DNA of 64,000 bases. It comes from Erigeron canadensis. Lineage: Eukaryota > Streptophyta > Magnoliopsida > Asterales > Asteraceae. Below, in pieces: positions 11,094 through 23,173 of this stretch. The stretch spans positions 22,763,516 to 22,827,515 of the forward strand of contig NC_057766.1 of assembly GCF_010389155.1 (NCBI RefSeq), in the 5' to 3' direction. Position 1 is the first letter of the stretch. Each line of letters starts with the position of its first letter. Under the pieces are notes generated by a model, which saw nothing but the letters and a program-made list of their open reading frames with translations, was not told the DNA's origin and made no database searches. The translations under genes and the position numbers were made by a program.

Positions 11094-13857
11094 TTAAGAT
11101 AAACGATGAGAATGTTGTGAATGATGGACAGTCCAGCTGGTTAAAAGCATTTCCGATTTTACCCAAGTTTTTTAGTACCATCATTCGAGATGACAAGTTT
11201 TGGAGTTTTTGTGACGGTCTATAGTCAACATCTCATTATCTATGGTACATGCAAGTTTCACCAGAGGCTAAATGTTTGAAAAATATTCGAACTCAAGCTT
11301 AATAATTCTAACCTTGGATCAAGTTTTCACGAGTCCATCTTACAAATTATTCATATATTGTTTGCAAGCTTACATATAATTATATCTTTTTGAAAGAACG
11401 AATTGAGATTAATAAGTCGAATAAGCACGATGAATCTAATGTTAAACGAGCTTGAAGTTGACCTATGAGACAATATTTTATTAAGCTTGAGCTTGTAATT
11501 AAAGGAGCCACTCGAACATAGAAAATAAATTTGTTAACAAGTTTATAAATCACCAAACGACCATCAAACTCGTGTTTGGACAATAATAGGATAATCAAAT
11601 TTCAATATAATGTAATTATAATTATGAAAATTAAATTGGATTGAACTTGGTCTAAGCCTAAAGAATTGTTGTACGGATCATGTCACGCAAGAAAAACCAA
11701 TTTTTAAAAGATTTCTACATAGGTTTGTTGTTTTAACCGTAATCATAAAAAAAAAAAAGAAAAAAAAAGAAGCTTGCAATGATTTATGTTCTAAAGATTA
11801 TTAATAATTCATTACATACAACAAAATGTCAAAACGGGATTAGTGCAATAATACAGTTGAATTTAAATATATAAAGAACATTTATTGGAATGATTAAATT
11901 GTTAATTTATATATAACCTAGAAGATACCTTTACCCACACTCCAAATGAATATGACAATAACCTACCTATATTAAACTCTTTAAGCTAACCTTTAGAATT
12001 TGTATAAATCCACATTTTCAATTAAAAAAATCTCATTTGATTTTGTTGATACATTTCAGTCAAGTTATGTGGTTTTAAATTAACAAACATCTTATTATAT
12101 TGATTAAGTTGTTTGCATATAATACATGGAGGCAGATACCTCCAATTCATGGGACAGAATGTCTTTGAATGCAACCAAAATTTGTCAAACCATTTCATCC
12201 AAATAATGTAAATTGTTGTCTTGTACACATCTTATCTTAGATTAATAATGTTGTTGCTTAACTTTAACTCGACCCGACTTAACCTAACTCGATCAAATGA
12301 AGCCACACGTATTGCTTACGTAGTTGTGGATTCGATATTGACAAAACCAAGTGACTAGTAACAGAATCAAGGGATAAGTTCATAAGTAGTAACAAGAATC
12401 AGGGTAGATAGAAAAAGGTTGATTTTGCTACTCTAATTGTATATGCAAGTTACCCTTGAGTCATCTTCAAGTTTTGAAGAAGTCCTTGCACATACATCAC
12501 CATGGTCCACTATTAACCATTTCAAACCAGTACTTTAGATACAATTCAGTAGTTCATATATTTTGATACATGTAACACATTTGTACATTAGGCTTAATAT
12601 ATATTTCGTTGTAAAGATTATACATTGTGATAAATGAATCAAATTCGTGACAAAATTGTATTTTTGATGTTTGAACACAACCATAGTTGTTAATATGAGT
12701 TACCAATAGGTAAAATATCAGCCTCTAGTGAAAGTGACGGTGGTGGTTGTGTAGGGTAATCAAATATATATGGAAAATTGGAATTGTTGTATGAGATCAC
12801 ATCTAAAACTCTAAAAGTCTTTATTTCACATAAACATAGATATATATCTCTCGACACATGCATCAAAGAATTTATACCTAAATGGTCTTAAAAAAACTAA
12901 ATATTAATTTATGGTATGTTATAGATAAAAGTGATGTTACAAAACTATTATTAGTTTTATTAAGATATCTTACAGATATTTTGTTGAATTACTATTTAGG
13001 TTGCAAAGTGGTTTTATTGATTGTAAAACTATACATAAATATTTGCACATTTGTTAGAGATAAGTACTCAGAAATGCAGTCAACTAATGATAATACCAAC
13101 AAATTTCTATAACACACATACATGTATGCATAAAACTAAAATTTTATAGTGAAAGATACCGGTATAATAAAATAGGCGGAGGTGTTTTTAAGATGACTAG
13201 AAAGGCAAAGTCAAATAAATTTGTTAATGAAGTTTGATTTCAGGGTAAATTTTGGTATTTTTTATAAAAAAAATAAAATAAAATGTATTCGCTAAGTTTC
13301 TATCTTACAGCTCTAAAGAAATGCTCAAACTTTCTAGTTTTATCAACCAGTCTGAAACTAACAGTTCCAAATTGTTTTATAAGTATTTACTAAAATACAT
13401 AAACAATAAACACAATTAATTCAATGGCAAAAAAATAAAATCTTGATCTTCAACACTTGACGTTTTCGTCTTCTATTAAATGGTTCGTCAAGGAAAAGTA
13501 CTTGGACAGTTGGGGCTTGGGCCTAGGTAAAAACTAAAGAATTAACTTCATAATGGGCCCGTTATTTGGGCTTTTGTCACTGTGACCACTCAAATGGTGG
13601 ATCTTCAAATTACCTTTGGTAATTGGCACAAATTCGATCACGTCTTACAATTTCATGAGACCTCTTTCAACTTGAATTTTACCAGGGATTATTTCAAACG
13701 AATTAACAACAAAAGAAGTATGTTTAGAGGGAAGAAAAGCCAAAAAAAAAAATTAAAAAAAATCTAAATTATCATCACATTTGAATAACTATGTCTTCAA
13801 ATAACCCTATTCTCAATTCCATAACCAATGTAGATCAATCGAAATTTGAAGATCTAA
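11094..13857. other. Intergenic, no gene seen
   Basis: AT-rich sequence with poly-A runs near 11749-11771. Open frames here have low-complexity composition, lack a recognisable family and were not accepted. No RNA gene was recognised. Confidence 0.4.
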
Positions 13858-14163
13858 TTAAACCATAGGACGATTAGAATAGCGAACGGAAAATGATCTA
13901 GGGAAGATATCATGCTCTGATTCATTGTTCCATTCTAACCCTTGATCAAAATTTTGCAAATAATCATATTCATCATAATGAGAATGCACCGTTGACGATG
14001 ATCGTACCATTGATGCATTCTTTTTTTCCTTTTTTAATTTCTTCCATAATGTTTTCCACACCGACTGTGATGAATTCTTCGTTGTGGATTTAAAAAAACC
14101 AAATGTGTCGCGTGATCCGTCATATTTGACAGATTTGGTACGCCATTTCTTGATGTCCATCAA
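13858..14163 (-). CDS. Small conserved plant protein of unknown function (101 residues)
   Basis: A single-exon frame of 101 residues starting MMDIKKWRTKSVKYDG and ending SFSVRYSNRPMV. It has a strongly basic middle (VWKTLWKKLKKEKK, about 35-48), a serine-rich linker, and an acidic, aromatic C-terminal part in which YDYLQNFDQGLEW is followed by a PRSFSVRY end. This layout (basic helix, YxxxNFDQG, RSFSxRF-like tail) matches from memory a family of short, uncharacterised plant proteins that includes some stress-induced Arabidopsis members. There is no signal peptide or membrane segment, so a cytosolic or nuclear place is likely. A TATA-like element lies about 41-48 bp upstream. Coding composition is clearly better than in neighbouring frames, and there is no sign of damage. 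Function is unknown. Confidence 0.85.
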   Translation of the reverse strand: MMDIKKWRTKSVKYDGSRDTFGFFKSTTKNSSQSVWKTLWKKLKKEKKNASMVRSSSTVHSHYDEYDYLQNFDQGLEWNNESEHDIFPRSFSVRYSNRPMV

Positions 14164-14203
14164 GGTTAATGGTTGATGTTTTGTGATCGAGTGATTTATA
14201 GTG

Positions 14204-14211
14204 TATTTATA
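14204..14211 (-). promoter_or_regulatory. Probable TATA box of the 101-residue protein gene
   Basis: TATAAATA on the minus strand, 41-48 bp upstream of the start codon at 14163. Confidence 0.45.
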
Positions 14212-15403
14212 TGTATAATTGTATACATGGATATATTGAGTGGTCGAAAATGATAAGCATGAAAAGCTCTAAAAGTGTGTCACTTGTCAAACATAATGTA
14301 TTATTTCTATTGACGAAAATTGTAGTTAGCCACATTTTTCTGACATTCATTTGGGATAAATGGGACTTTTTCTTTTCTAGCTCGTTGCTAGATTTAGAAT
14401 CTTCTCGTTACTTTTAAAGTCCATGTATACTAAAGCCCAATATAACGAGAGTAAATACTCCGTACTTTTTACCGGTGACATTAGACAACTTTGCAATATT
14501 GGTTCTAGTGGTCAAATAATACTTTCGATCGACCGCTATAAATTTGTATTTTTTTTATAGGAAAATCAGAAGTTACAAATTAAATGATGACATATCGAGT
14601 AAGGTGTTCTTTGATAACTAATTTATCATAGCTTATACGAAATATGGTTTGAATTATATACGAGTATATAGTATTAACACAATTAATTGGGGTTGACTTT
14701 TATAAAAGTTACTAACAAAATAAGTATATCGCATATTAAATTTTTTGAAAAAGTTACGAGTAATGCTGGGATAGGGGATTTGAACCTTATAATTAAACCA
14801 CCTTACTTGAATAATGCTCCCATTCCATTCCAACTACTATGAAGTCGTACTGATTTTTTTGGTAGATATAATGTATATATTTTGGATTGTAATTTTTATG
14901 AAAAGGTACGACGTGCCGACATCCTAAGGGTGATGTTGCTATTACTTTCAAGATCTTTTATAACAACATAATAAATACGAGTAATATTGTAATAATAAGG
15001 GTTTTGCTTTTGTTAAGTTGCATTAATTAGTTGTACATTTATCCTGAATTATTAAAATTCAGGTTGAGCTAGTACGAAAATATACAATATTTTTATTCTA
15101 ACATTTTTCTAATAGCAATAATAAAATAATAATATATTGTCTTGGTAATTGAAATAACGTACGTACTTGGAACATTAATTTAAGATTTAAAGCTAATGAC
15201 TTGCCTTTCATTCATGATGATCAATAAACCAATATGATTAATTAATTAAACCTGTTGACACAAATCATAATATAAGTAGATTAATGTTGTATGACTTTGG
15301 AACCAACAGAATCTAAAAATCCATGTTGCACGTTGTATGAATTGATGGTGCGCCTCACGTATTACGTACCATTTGACCCAATGATCATCTGAATACCTAT
15401 AAC
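14212..15403. other. Intergenic, divergent promoter region
   Basis: The region lies between two divergently transcribed genes. It is AT-rich with no recognised gene or bounded repeat; the last few hundred bases should hold the peroxidase promoter. Confidence 0.4.
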
Positions 15404-15412
15404 TATATATAG
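15404..15412 (+). promoter_or_regulatory. Probable TATA box of the peroxidase gene
   Basis: CTATATATA lies 67-75 bp upstream of the ATG at 15479. Transcription would start near 15435, downstream of the other in-frame ATG at 15425, which supports 15479 as the real start. Confidence 0.5.
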
Positions 15413-15478
15413 AAACATACACCAATGTATTCGTACAAGTTTTTTCATCATACTTCAATTATATTGCAACATATAAAT

Positions 15479-16695
15479 ATGAAGATTTTTAGCTTTATCA
15501 CATCCATCCTTATAATATCATTTAGTGTTTCGGTTTTGGCTTACGATTACTCATCAACAACTCTCAAGATACCGAGCTTGACTGACCTCTCGGCTCTTGA
15601 AGATGACCTCTCATACTCTTTCTATCAAGAGACATGTCACGATGTTGAAGGCATCATCTATCGAAAAGTCAAAGAATGGGTTGACAAGGATCCCACACTC
15701 GCGCCTAGTCTCCTAAGGCTACATTACCACGATTGTGTTGTTCGGGTATCCATTTTTTCATGTATAAAAATTTATGGACATATTTGATTAAGTACCTAAA
15801 TAAGTTAATAACCATTGTTTTGATATAGGGTTGTGATGCGTCAATTCTTTTGGATTATGAAGGGAGTGAAAAGACGGCGAATATGAGCAAGTCACTTAGA
15901 GGATTTGAAGTGATTGATGACATAAAAGCCGAGATTGAAAAGAAATGCCCAAAAACCGTGTCGTGTGCTGATATTCTAACAACTGCAGCTCGAGATGCCA
16001 CAGTTCTAGCCGGTGGAAGGTATTGGATGATCCCTTTTGGCAGGAAAGACGGTCGAGTTTCACTTGCTAAGGAAGCAACAATAATCCCTAAGGGTTCAGA
16101 AAGCGTCACGAATCTTATTGAGTTTTTTCAGTCCAAAGGACTCAATGTGTTAGATTTAGTTGTCCTTTCAGGTAAAATCTCCTCTCACATAATTTAAATT
16201 TATTTTATTGAATGACAGAAATTCACATTAATTCTTTTGTTATCTTTGTTATAAAAAAGTAACACGTCAGTAAAATGTTTATGATCATCAGGTGCCCATA
16301 CAATTGGAAGGACCACATGCGAGTCAGTGCAACATAGGTTATATGATTACAAAGGAACAAACAAACCCGACCCATCATTGGACCCAAAATATTTGAACTA
16401 TTTGAGGAGAAAATGTAGATGGGCCTCTGAAAATGTGTATCTTGATGGTGAAACACCAAATAAATTCGACACACAATACTACCACAACCTCAAGAAGAAT
16501 ATGGGGCTCTTATCGACCGACCAATTGCTCTACTCGGACTCAAGAACTAAACCCATTGCCAATGGTTTATCTTTTGAATCCTCTATCTTCAAAAACCAAT
16601 TTGGTGTGTCAATGAAAAAGCTTTCAAGCATTCTCGACATGACTTCACAAGACGAAGGAGAAATTCGTGTTGATTGCAAACATGTGAACTATTGA
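15479..16695 (+). CDS. Secreted class III peroxidase
   Basis: Three exons (15479-15745, 15829-16171, 16292-16695) with 83-bp and 120-bp GT-AG introns give 337 residues. A signal peptide (about 1-21) sends it to the apoplast or vacuole, where class III peroxidases use hydrogen peroxide to oxidise phenolics. The distal site shows Arg80, His84 and Asp85 in RLHYHDC; GCDASILL follows; SCADIL is present; the proximal haem ligand is His206 in LSGAHTIGR. Cysteines of the expected disulphides (for example Cys53, Cys86, Cys91) are visible. Two usually conserved aromatics of the HFHDCF motif are changed (Phe to Tyr83, Phe to Val87), which may alter substrate access. Family genes commonly have three introns; this one has two. 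The start at 15479 fits the signal peptide and TATA box better than 15425. The gene looks functional; the subfamily is not resolved. Confidence 0.95.
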
Positions 16696-16929
16696 CAAAC
16701 TTTAAACTATCAAGATTAAGAAGTGATCATGTATATGTACGAATTTTTGCTTATTCCTTACAAACTTCATATGGCCTTCTGGCTTATAACTTATTGTTAC
16801 TTTCGAAACCAAAAAATATTAATTTCATATGCTATAATCTTATCTTTTACCTAACTAGTTTAAGTTTGTTTGAATTAAACTTCCCAATTCAATAATAAGT
16901 TTTGGACAAAAATGTATGATTAACTGATA

Positions 16930-17333
16930 TCTATACTATATTATAAAGCAGATCTTTCCTGTCTACATTTTAAGTTTCAACATTTACTTTCTTAAAATAA
17001 TCATATATTAATTATATATTTACCTAACACCATTTCTCTCTCTTCAAATCTACACCAATCATTTTTTTTCTCTCTCCTGCATAAATCATTTATTCCTCCA
17101 TTTCATTCAAAATCTTTTATCTCAAAAACCGTACATCGATAAATTATAAAAGTTATATGGGTGTTCTTACAATTTCATGTTCTTTCATTAGAGATGTCAT
17201 TCGATATATTTTCAGAGAATTTTTGAATCTGATGGTGGAGCCCGTACGGTTAAGGCATTTGGCTATCACACTATATGACCTATCACCCCACCATTTCACC
17301 GCCGCAACACGCGGGTACTTACTCTCGTACTAA
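16930..17333 (+). mobile_element. Non-autonomous Helitron
   Basis: It starts TCTATACTATATTATAAAGC after a host A and ends CTAA before a host T. About 18 bases inside the 3' end is the hairpin GCCGCAACACGCGGG. The 404-bp element is non-coding and lies 235 bp downstream of the peroxidase. Confidence 0.7.
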
Positions 17334-17564
17334 TAAACACAAAACCTGGACTTACATATGGATAGCCCAATGGTGAAAAGGCTACCATTATCATGGGCCG
17401 AAACCCAAAGCTGGCCACTATTCTAGCAGAATGGAAGCCCATGCCCACTAAGATGTACCAAATTTTAGAAAAACCTTAAAAATGCCAAGCCAAGGATTGA
17501 ACATCTGCCTCCTCACTCTAACCATGGGTTATTGGCAATAGGTAAAAAACATAAAAAGAAAACA

Positions 17565-17690
17565 TAATAATATTTCTTTTTACTCCGTGGGAGTGTAATT
17601 TAACAGATATCTCAAAAATATAATTTGGATGATCGTAATATAAGTCGTAAGTTAAGGAGAAGCCACCATCGATGGTAGCCGAGGTGAGAG
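17565..17690. repeat. Dispersed repeat, copy 1
   Basis: A stretch containing ATAATATTTCTTTTTACTCC, a GATCGTAATATA core and GAGAAGCCACCATC recurs in the same order and orientation at 24190-24362. Neither copy has recognised ends. Confidence 0.5.
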
Positions 17691-18340
17691 GCAAATGTAG
17701 CTCCAACACAAACTGCAACTTGCTATACTAGGCAGTTTGAACGCTCAAAAAGATAATAAAGAGTTCTCCTACAAATCAACCTATATATCATTCTACACAT
17801 AGGTTATTCATCCAATATATTTAAAAGAAATGCCTACTTATTCAAACTCATTTAGATGACTAAGGAAATTTGTTAAGTTTATATTATAGAAAGAATTAAC
17901 ATTTTTGAGCACATATGCATAGTTTGGGTTCATTGTTTTGGGCCAATTTACTGAGATGTGGTAGACTTATATTGGAACGAGCAAGAAGAAATTAATGATA
18001 CATCTTTATCTTTTGAGTTGTTCCGCCGGATCAGTCACTCAAGAGTCTTCCATCCGTCAATCCTTTTTCTGATATTCATTTCTAAATCATTAAAATATGA
18101 TGTTTTTCGTCTGCCTTTGAAAATAGGGGCATCAAAATACACAATAGGGGCTCTTGAACTGAAAATCATTCTAATGATGAATTGAAGTAAAGACCCCTCT
18201 AAGAAACTTTAGCGACTTATTGGGCCTAATAACTACATGAATGAAATTATGAAAGCGGGAAACAGAAAACTACACGTTTTTGTTATAACTCATAAATTCT
18301 TTTTTCATAAATTACATTTAAGAAATTGGAAAAGTCACTT
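17691..18340. other. Intergenic, no gene seen
   Basis: AT-rich sequence. Open frames here are short and resemble no family. Confidence 0.35.
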
Positions 18341-18552
18341 AGGGGTGTTTGTTATTGTGATTACAATACAGATTTTACGTTTTCAAAATAAATTATGCGT
18401 TTTCAAAACTGCGTTTTACCTACATGCTTCTTTAAAACTGTGTTTTCATAGCAGATAATCACTTTTTCACACAAACACTTTTTTAGATTATTTGCGTTTT
18501 ACGAACGTAATAATGAGATAAATACTTCAAAACTTATTCCCAAACACCCTCT
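18341..18552. mobile_element. Probable hAT-type MITE
   Basis: The left end AGGGGTGTTTGTTATTG is answered by CCCAAACACCCTCT on the right, and the interior has repeated CGTTTTCAAAA and CTGCGTTTT-like motifs. About 211 bp and non-coding. No target duplication could be fixed. Confidence 0.55.
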
Positions 18553-19374
18553 TATATTCGTAAACTTTGCATAGTTACACTTTATTTCATTTTCATTTCA
18601 TTTATGAGTTTATGGCCAATCAATTCTTTATACTTCCACGACCAGTCTATTTTGTATTTTACAATGGGAAGTGATATTCGTATCATTTATTTTGATTGAT
18701 GTATCAAAACAGTGTATTACCGGCTTGTACTGTCAACTATACAATATGTACATTGTGGTACATTAAACAAAGATAGTGGTACGAGTATCACTTCCCTTTT
18801 CCAAAGCTCCCACACTCTTGGCCGGTATGCGTCCAAGATGACATGGAATTAACATATCACCGCACTGGTTCATTGATTTGGTAATTGTGTTTATAAAAGT
18901 ACTTCAGAAAAGAACTGAAAACAGTTGGGGCCCAATTTTTGAAAAAGTTGAGGCCCAATTTATAGAAAGTGAATTTATTGCAAATCGATCGATGCTTTAA
19001 CGAAAAACATCTCTATGTACATGAATAGAGCGATAAAGGGTGCAATTGAACTGACCGAATAAAATTTTTCACCATTATTCTAGCGTAATTTAGTTTACAA
19101 AATAGAACTATATTAACCTCCATATTTTAAAGGTGGGTGATCTGTACAATAATATGATTATGTGATGCACATTTAATGGTGCACAGTTAAATTAATATGA
19201 TGTACGGTTCGCTACCCATATTGTATCCGTAAACAATGATAATTTTTATTAGAAACAAACTTGACCAATTTTATATGGATCCGCCCTGTCCATGTACAGT
19301 TAACGGCAAACTTGTGAGTAAATTTTTGATCAATCCATATGGCTTACTAAAGGGCAAATGATATAGAAAAAGGT
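18553..19374. other. Intergenic, no gene seen
   Basis: No coding frame, RNA gene or bounded element was recognised between the MITE and the SINE. Confidence 0.35.
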
Positions 19375-19388
19375 ATTATATTTCAGGG

Positions 19389-19582
19389 CAAAAGAAACAT
19401 GGTTTGGATCAGTGGTAAACATTTTAGTCTCTGAAAACAGTGGTCATGGGTTCGATCCTCATATATCTCATGCAAAGGTTGGGGGACTTTTTCTACCATT
19501 ATGGTAGAAAATGGAAGCAACTTTTACTTAGGTAGAGGTAAAGTCTGTGGAAGACGGCACTGAACAATTTTTTTTTTCTTTA
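19389..19582 (+). mobile_element. tRNA-derived SINE
   Basis: A 194-bp insertion is flanked by a perfect 14-bp target duplication, ATTATATTTCAGGG (19375-19388 and 19583-19596). Near its 5' end are an A-box-like TGGATCAGTGGT and a B box GGGTTCGATCC, and it ends in a T-rich tail. A short inverted pair (CTACCATTATGGTAG) lies in the middle. These are the marks of a pol III-type SINE copied by reverse transcription. Confidence 0.85.
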
Positions 19583-20173
19583 ATTATATTTCAGGGAATG
19601 CATGTTCACTCCAAGATACAATTATACAAAACTTTTTGTTTGCGTAAGAATCTTACATTAAAATTGAGCCAACATAATAAAACTACGTACGCGCGTGTTA
19701 TAATCGTTTACAAATCTTGACATTCATATAATCCATGGACATCATTAGCAAATTAATCTAGACTTAATCAAACACATAAAAATGAGCCAAAGAGAGTCAA
19801 ATCTATGGTATATTCTTTGAAGTGAGCCATCAACCAAGACTCCAACAAAGATATATAAACTAGATAATGTTCTTGCTTTGAGGTATGGAGTTTATACTAG
19901 ATTAGCACACATAACACATTTTTGGTGCCTTTTTACATTAACTTCTACATCCTTTAAAATAGTGAATATCATAAAATAAAATAAAAAAGAAAAGAATGTA
20001 TACATTTGTTGTATTGTTGTACCTATGTGATAATTAATGTGACCCGACTGACTTAATTATATGTTTTTCAAGACCGTAAATATAACAATCTATCTATAAA
20101 GAAATTAAATAGGAAATTCAAGACTCGATCTATATATCTTTGGACCCTAAAAATACTAAAAAGCCAATTAAAT

Positions 20174-21574
20174 TTAGTTACAGTCCCATGCAAGTTGATC
20201 CAAAGATCCAACATTCGTGTACATTGCACAAGGCATTAGTGCAGCTTCCATGAATTCTAAGTCAATGTTACATGACCCATCAAACGTACCCATATCCATA
20301 TTGGTTAGACCATCACCATCCCTCATATCATCCAAACCCTTGTTCCCAAACTCGTGAGCCACGTCGTTCCCTTGACACGCCATTATTGTCGTTTGTGGTT
20401 GCAACATTTCTTGGTACTCTTCTGGTCTTGATCTTGATTGTTCAAAAGCCACTCCAAGATTAGTGTTCCCACCCCAAGATTGCACCATTGTCCCAAAATC
20501 AAGTTGATTTGAGGAAGAAGATATTGGTAATGAAATGGGCATTTTAGTACTATTATCAACCAAAGGTTGGCTTGAAAAGTACATTGTACTAGATTGGTGC
20601 CTAGTTACATCATTATTCTTGGAAACAAGATTGTAATGATCTTGATAATTGAGGTTGGAATTTTGGTGAGATAGCGAATTTTCGTACAAGGTATGAATTA
20701 CTACATTATTATCATTAGAATTTGTAGATAAATGAGGTCTAAAAGAAGGGACCCTTTTTGTATCTTTTGTTTGTGATGAAGTGTTGTTTATAATAGAGAA
20801 AACTGGCTTCGTGGGATCGGTGTTTTTACTAGGATTAGCATTAAGAATCGGGATTTGATGAGGAGAAAGAAGATTATGAGTGTTTGGATCCAAACCTTGA
20901 GAAATAAGTTTCTTTTTGATACATGAATTCCAAAAGTTCTTAACCTCGTTATCTGTTCTTCCTGGTAGATGTTTTGCGATTTGAGCCCATCGGTTCCCTA
21001 GTATCCTATGAACATCAATGATTGTTCTCTCTTCTTGTTCAGTAAACGAGCCGCGTCTGAGATCCGGCCTCAAGTAGTTTATCCACCTCAATCTACAACT
21101 CTTGCCACATCTTTGTAACCCTGTAGAAAAACCAATCACAAATGTCAAAACAACACTATTACAACATTATATATAGACATTATTCAATGAAATACCACAT
21201 TTGAAACATAAGGGGCCATTTGATTCCGAAATAGTATAAGAATTAGGTACATGGAATGGAATTCAAAAATCTTTTTATTAACCTAAGCTGACATGAAAGA
21301 AAATTCAAATTCCATTCCACCAAGTTCCCTTGAATTCTGGGAACCAAACGACCTCTGATAATAGTTATACAAGTATCCTGCCCATATATATGAACTTAAA
21401 CAGTTGTAAAAAACAGTTTGTGTGTGTATATATATAGTACTAGCCTGCGAGTTTAGGGACGGAACTCCAGCAGCCATGGCCATGATTAGTGATGTGTTTG
21501 ATAAGTTTTTCATCTTCTTCAGGAGACCATAGCCCTCTCTTAACTTTCTGTTTGCTACAACAATGATGGCCCAT
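20174..21574 (-). CDS. R2R3-MYB transcription factor, MYB26/MYB67-like
   Basis: Exon 1 (21574-21445) and exon 2 (21120-20174) give 358 residues. The N-terminal DNA-binding region holds R2 (about 14-64, starting [11 protein letters not shown]) and R3 (about 67-115, GSFTEQEE to VKNFWNS), with the usual spaced tryptophans and Phe in place of the first Trp of R3. The [14 protein letters not shown] start, the [20 protein letters not shown] stretch and the CIKKKL that follows resemble MYB26/MYB67, regulators of lignified secondary walls, for instance in the anther endothecium. The rest is Ser/Asn/Gln-rich, as in activation domains. The 324-bp intron starts with GC, not GT (CTCGCAG/GCTAGT); only this junction gives the canonical [12 protein letters not shown] reading. 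The second intron common in the family is missing. Nuclear localisation is expected. MYB identity is certain, the clade less so. Confidence 0.93.
21212..21356. mobile_element. MITE inside the MYB intron
   Basis: Ends GGGGCCATTTGATTCC and GGGAACCAAACGACCTC are inverted relatives, with an internal inverted pair TGGAATGGAATTC / TTCAAATTCCATTCCA. About 145 bp, hAT-like by terminal sequence. No 8-bp target duplication is evident. It accounts for almost half of the intron. Confidence 0.55.
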
Positions 21575-23173
21575 TTCATAAAATAGTCCCCTTCATGAAA
21601 ACATAGATGATGTATATAGCTAGCTTACTATATATTATATATATATGGACATTTATATAGTGAAATTGATGGTTGTTGTCGTTTATTGCTAAAATATGTT
21701 AGTTAATGTATTGTGTAATTGGATTAGTGATTTTTTATTCTTGTAGAAGTAGTAAAGTATGGTTTGTTTTATGGAAAAGATGACCAAGCGGTTTTCCAAA
21801 TATTTGTTATGTGTTTATAGATGAAGTGTACGACATATATATTTGAATCAATATACTTAAGTGGCCCTACTTGAGCCATCCCTAGCTATTCTTAACGGTG
21901 TCACATGATTCATTCATGCATGATAGTGAAGAGGGTCTTTTGGACAAAATGATATATTGATAATGAAATATGATACTAGTAATTAGTATATTACTCGTAA
22001 TATACATCAAACAAATAAGGTCAAATCAAGAAAAAATCTAATGATTTTAGGAACATTTCAAAAATTTAATCCTCATTTTTTAAAAAATGGTTGTGATATT
22101 CATCTCTATATGAGTAAAGCTATGTCCATTGCACCTCTCCCAATACGTATTCGTGAAAAATAAGATTGGATTCGGTTATTACTATAATTAGTTTATTAAA
22201 GATAGAACTAGTAAAGGGTTTGCTAAATACAGCCCTTAGGGCTGTGTTTAAGGTGTATAAATTGTTTGTACATTTACCATGAAAATCAGAGGCGGACTTT
22301 TAATATAGAAGGTACAAGTTTTTTTATGCAAGTTAGCATTTCCCAACTAGTAAAGGTACTTTACTTTGTAGCTAGACCTCAATCATGGATTAGTTTGAGT
22401 TTGTAGTAAAACACAATATATAGCTATTTTAGGCAGACATCAAATTAGCACCTTCTAGTACCAATACCAATGATCAATATAAGCAACCTAGCTTGTAATT
22501 AGAAGTCCACAGCATATATATATATATATATATGACATTATGACTGTTTGAATAGTCTAGATCGTATAAAGCCCAACTAATCTTTAACATCGATATATGG
22601 CAAGTATAATACTCGTAAACTCATAGGTATGTATGCGAGACTTTGAAATTACTCTCGGCTCGACACTAGGAGGAAAAATTTATGATATTGTTGTGCTATA
22701 ATAACTTTGAAGTTAAGAACTATTATATTCTTACTGTTAAACTATTTAGTAGTTCAGAAAATACCTCAAATACCTTTTTTCCTCTCACTCTCGCAAATGT
22801 GAGAAGCGTGGGTCAAAACCCAAATGCGGAGGCGGCTCAACAAAATAAGGGGCATGAAACGAGTTTTTATTATGAGGCCTTTCGTATTAATAAAATTGTT
22901 CATACTTTATTATGTAATTGATTCTATGAATGTGGACAATTGGACTTCGTTCATGTCTTATTCTTGAAGGTTACTCTTTTTTAGGGGTTCGATCTCTATG
23001 TACTCCTACTTAATACACTTGATTTATTCACATATATACATGTAAGTGAATATGATCACATATCATGTAGCACATAATTTTATATTTCTTATTTTTTAAA
23101 ACTATTTTAATTCCCATTTGTACCAAATTATATGTGTAATTATTAAGATATGAGGCGTTTAAAATATATATTC
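21575..23173. other. MYB promoter region and intergenic DNA
   Basis: The first 100 bases contain TATA-rich runs (21620-21650) suitable for a core promoter on the minus strand. Beyond that no gene is seen; a TA microsatellite lies near 22515-22535. Confidence 0.35.

Noticed and set aside
15425..15478. Earlier in-frame ATG for the peroxidase
   Set aside because: It would put 18 hydrophilic or mixed residues before the signal peptide and lies too close to the TATA box to be transcribed; 15479 fits both.
19410..19465. tRNA gene suggested by A-box and B-box motifs
   Set aside because: No cloverleaf with an acceptor stem can be made, and the motifs lie in a SINE with a 14-bp target duplication. 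The same applies to the boxes at 26065-26423 and 31213-31544.
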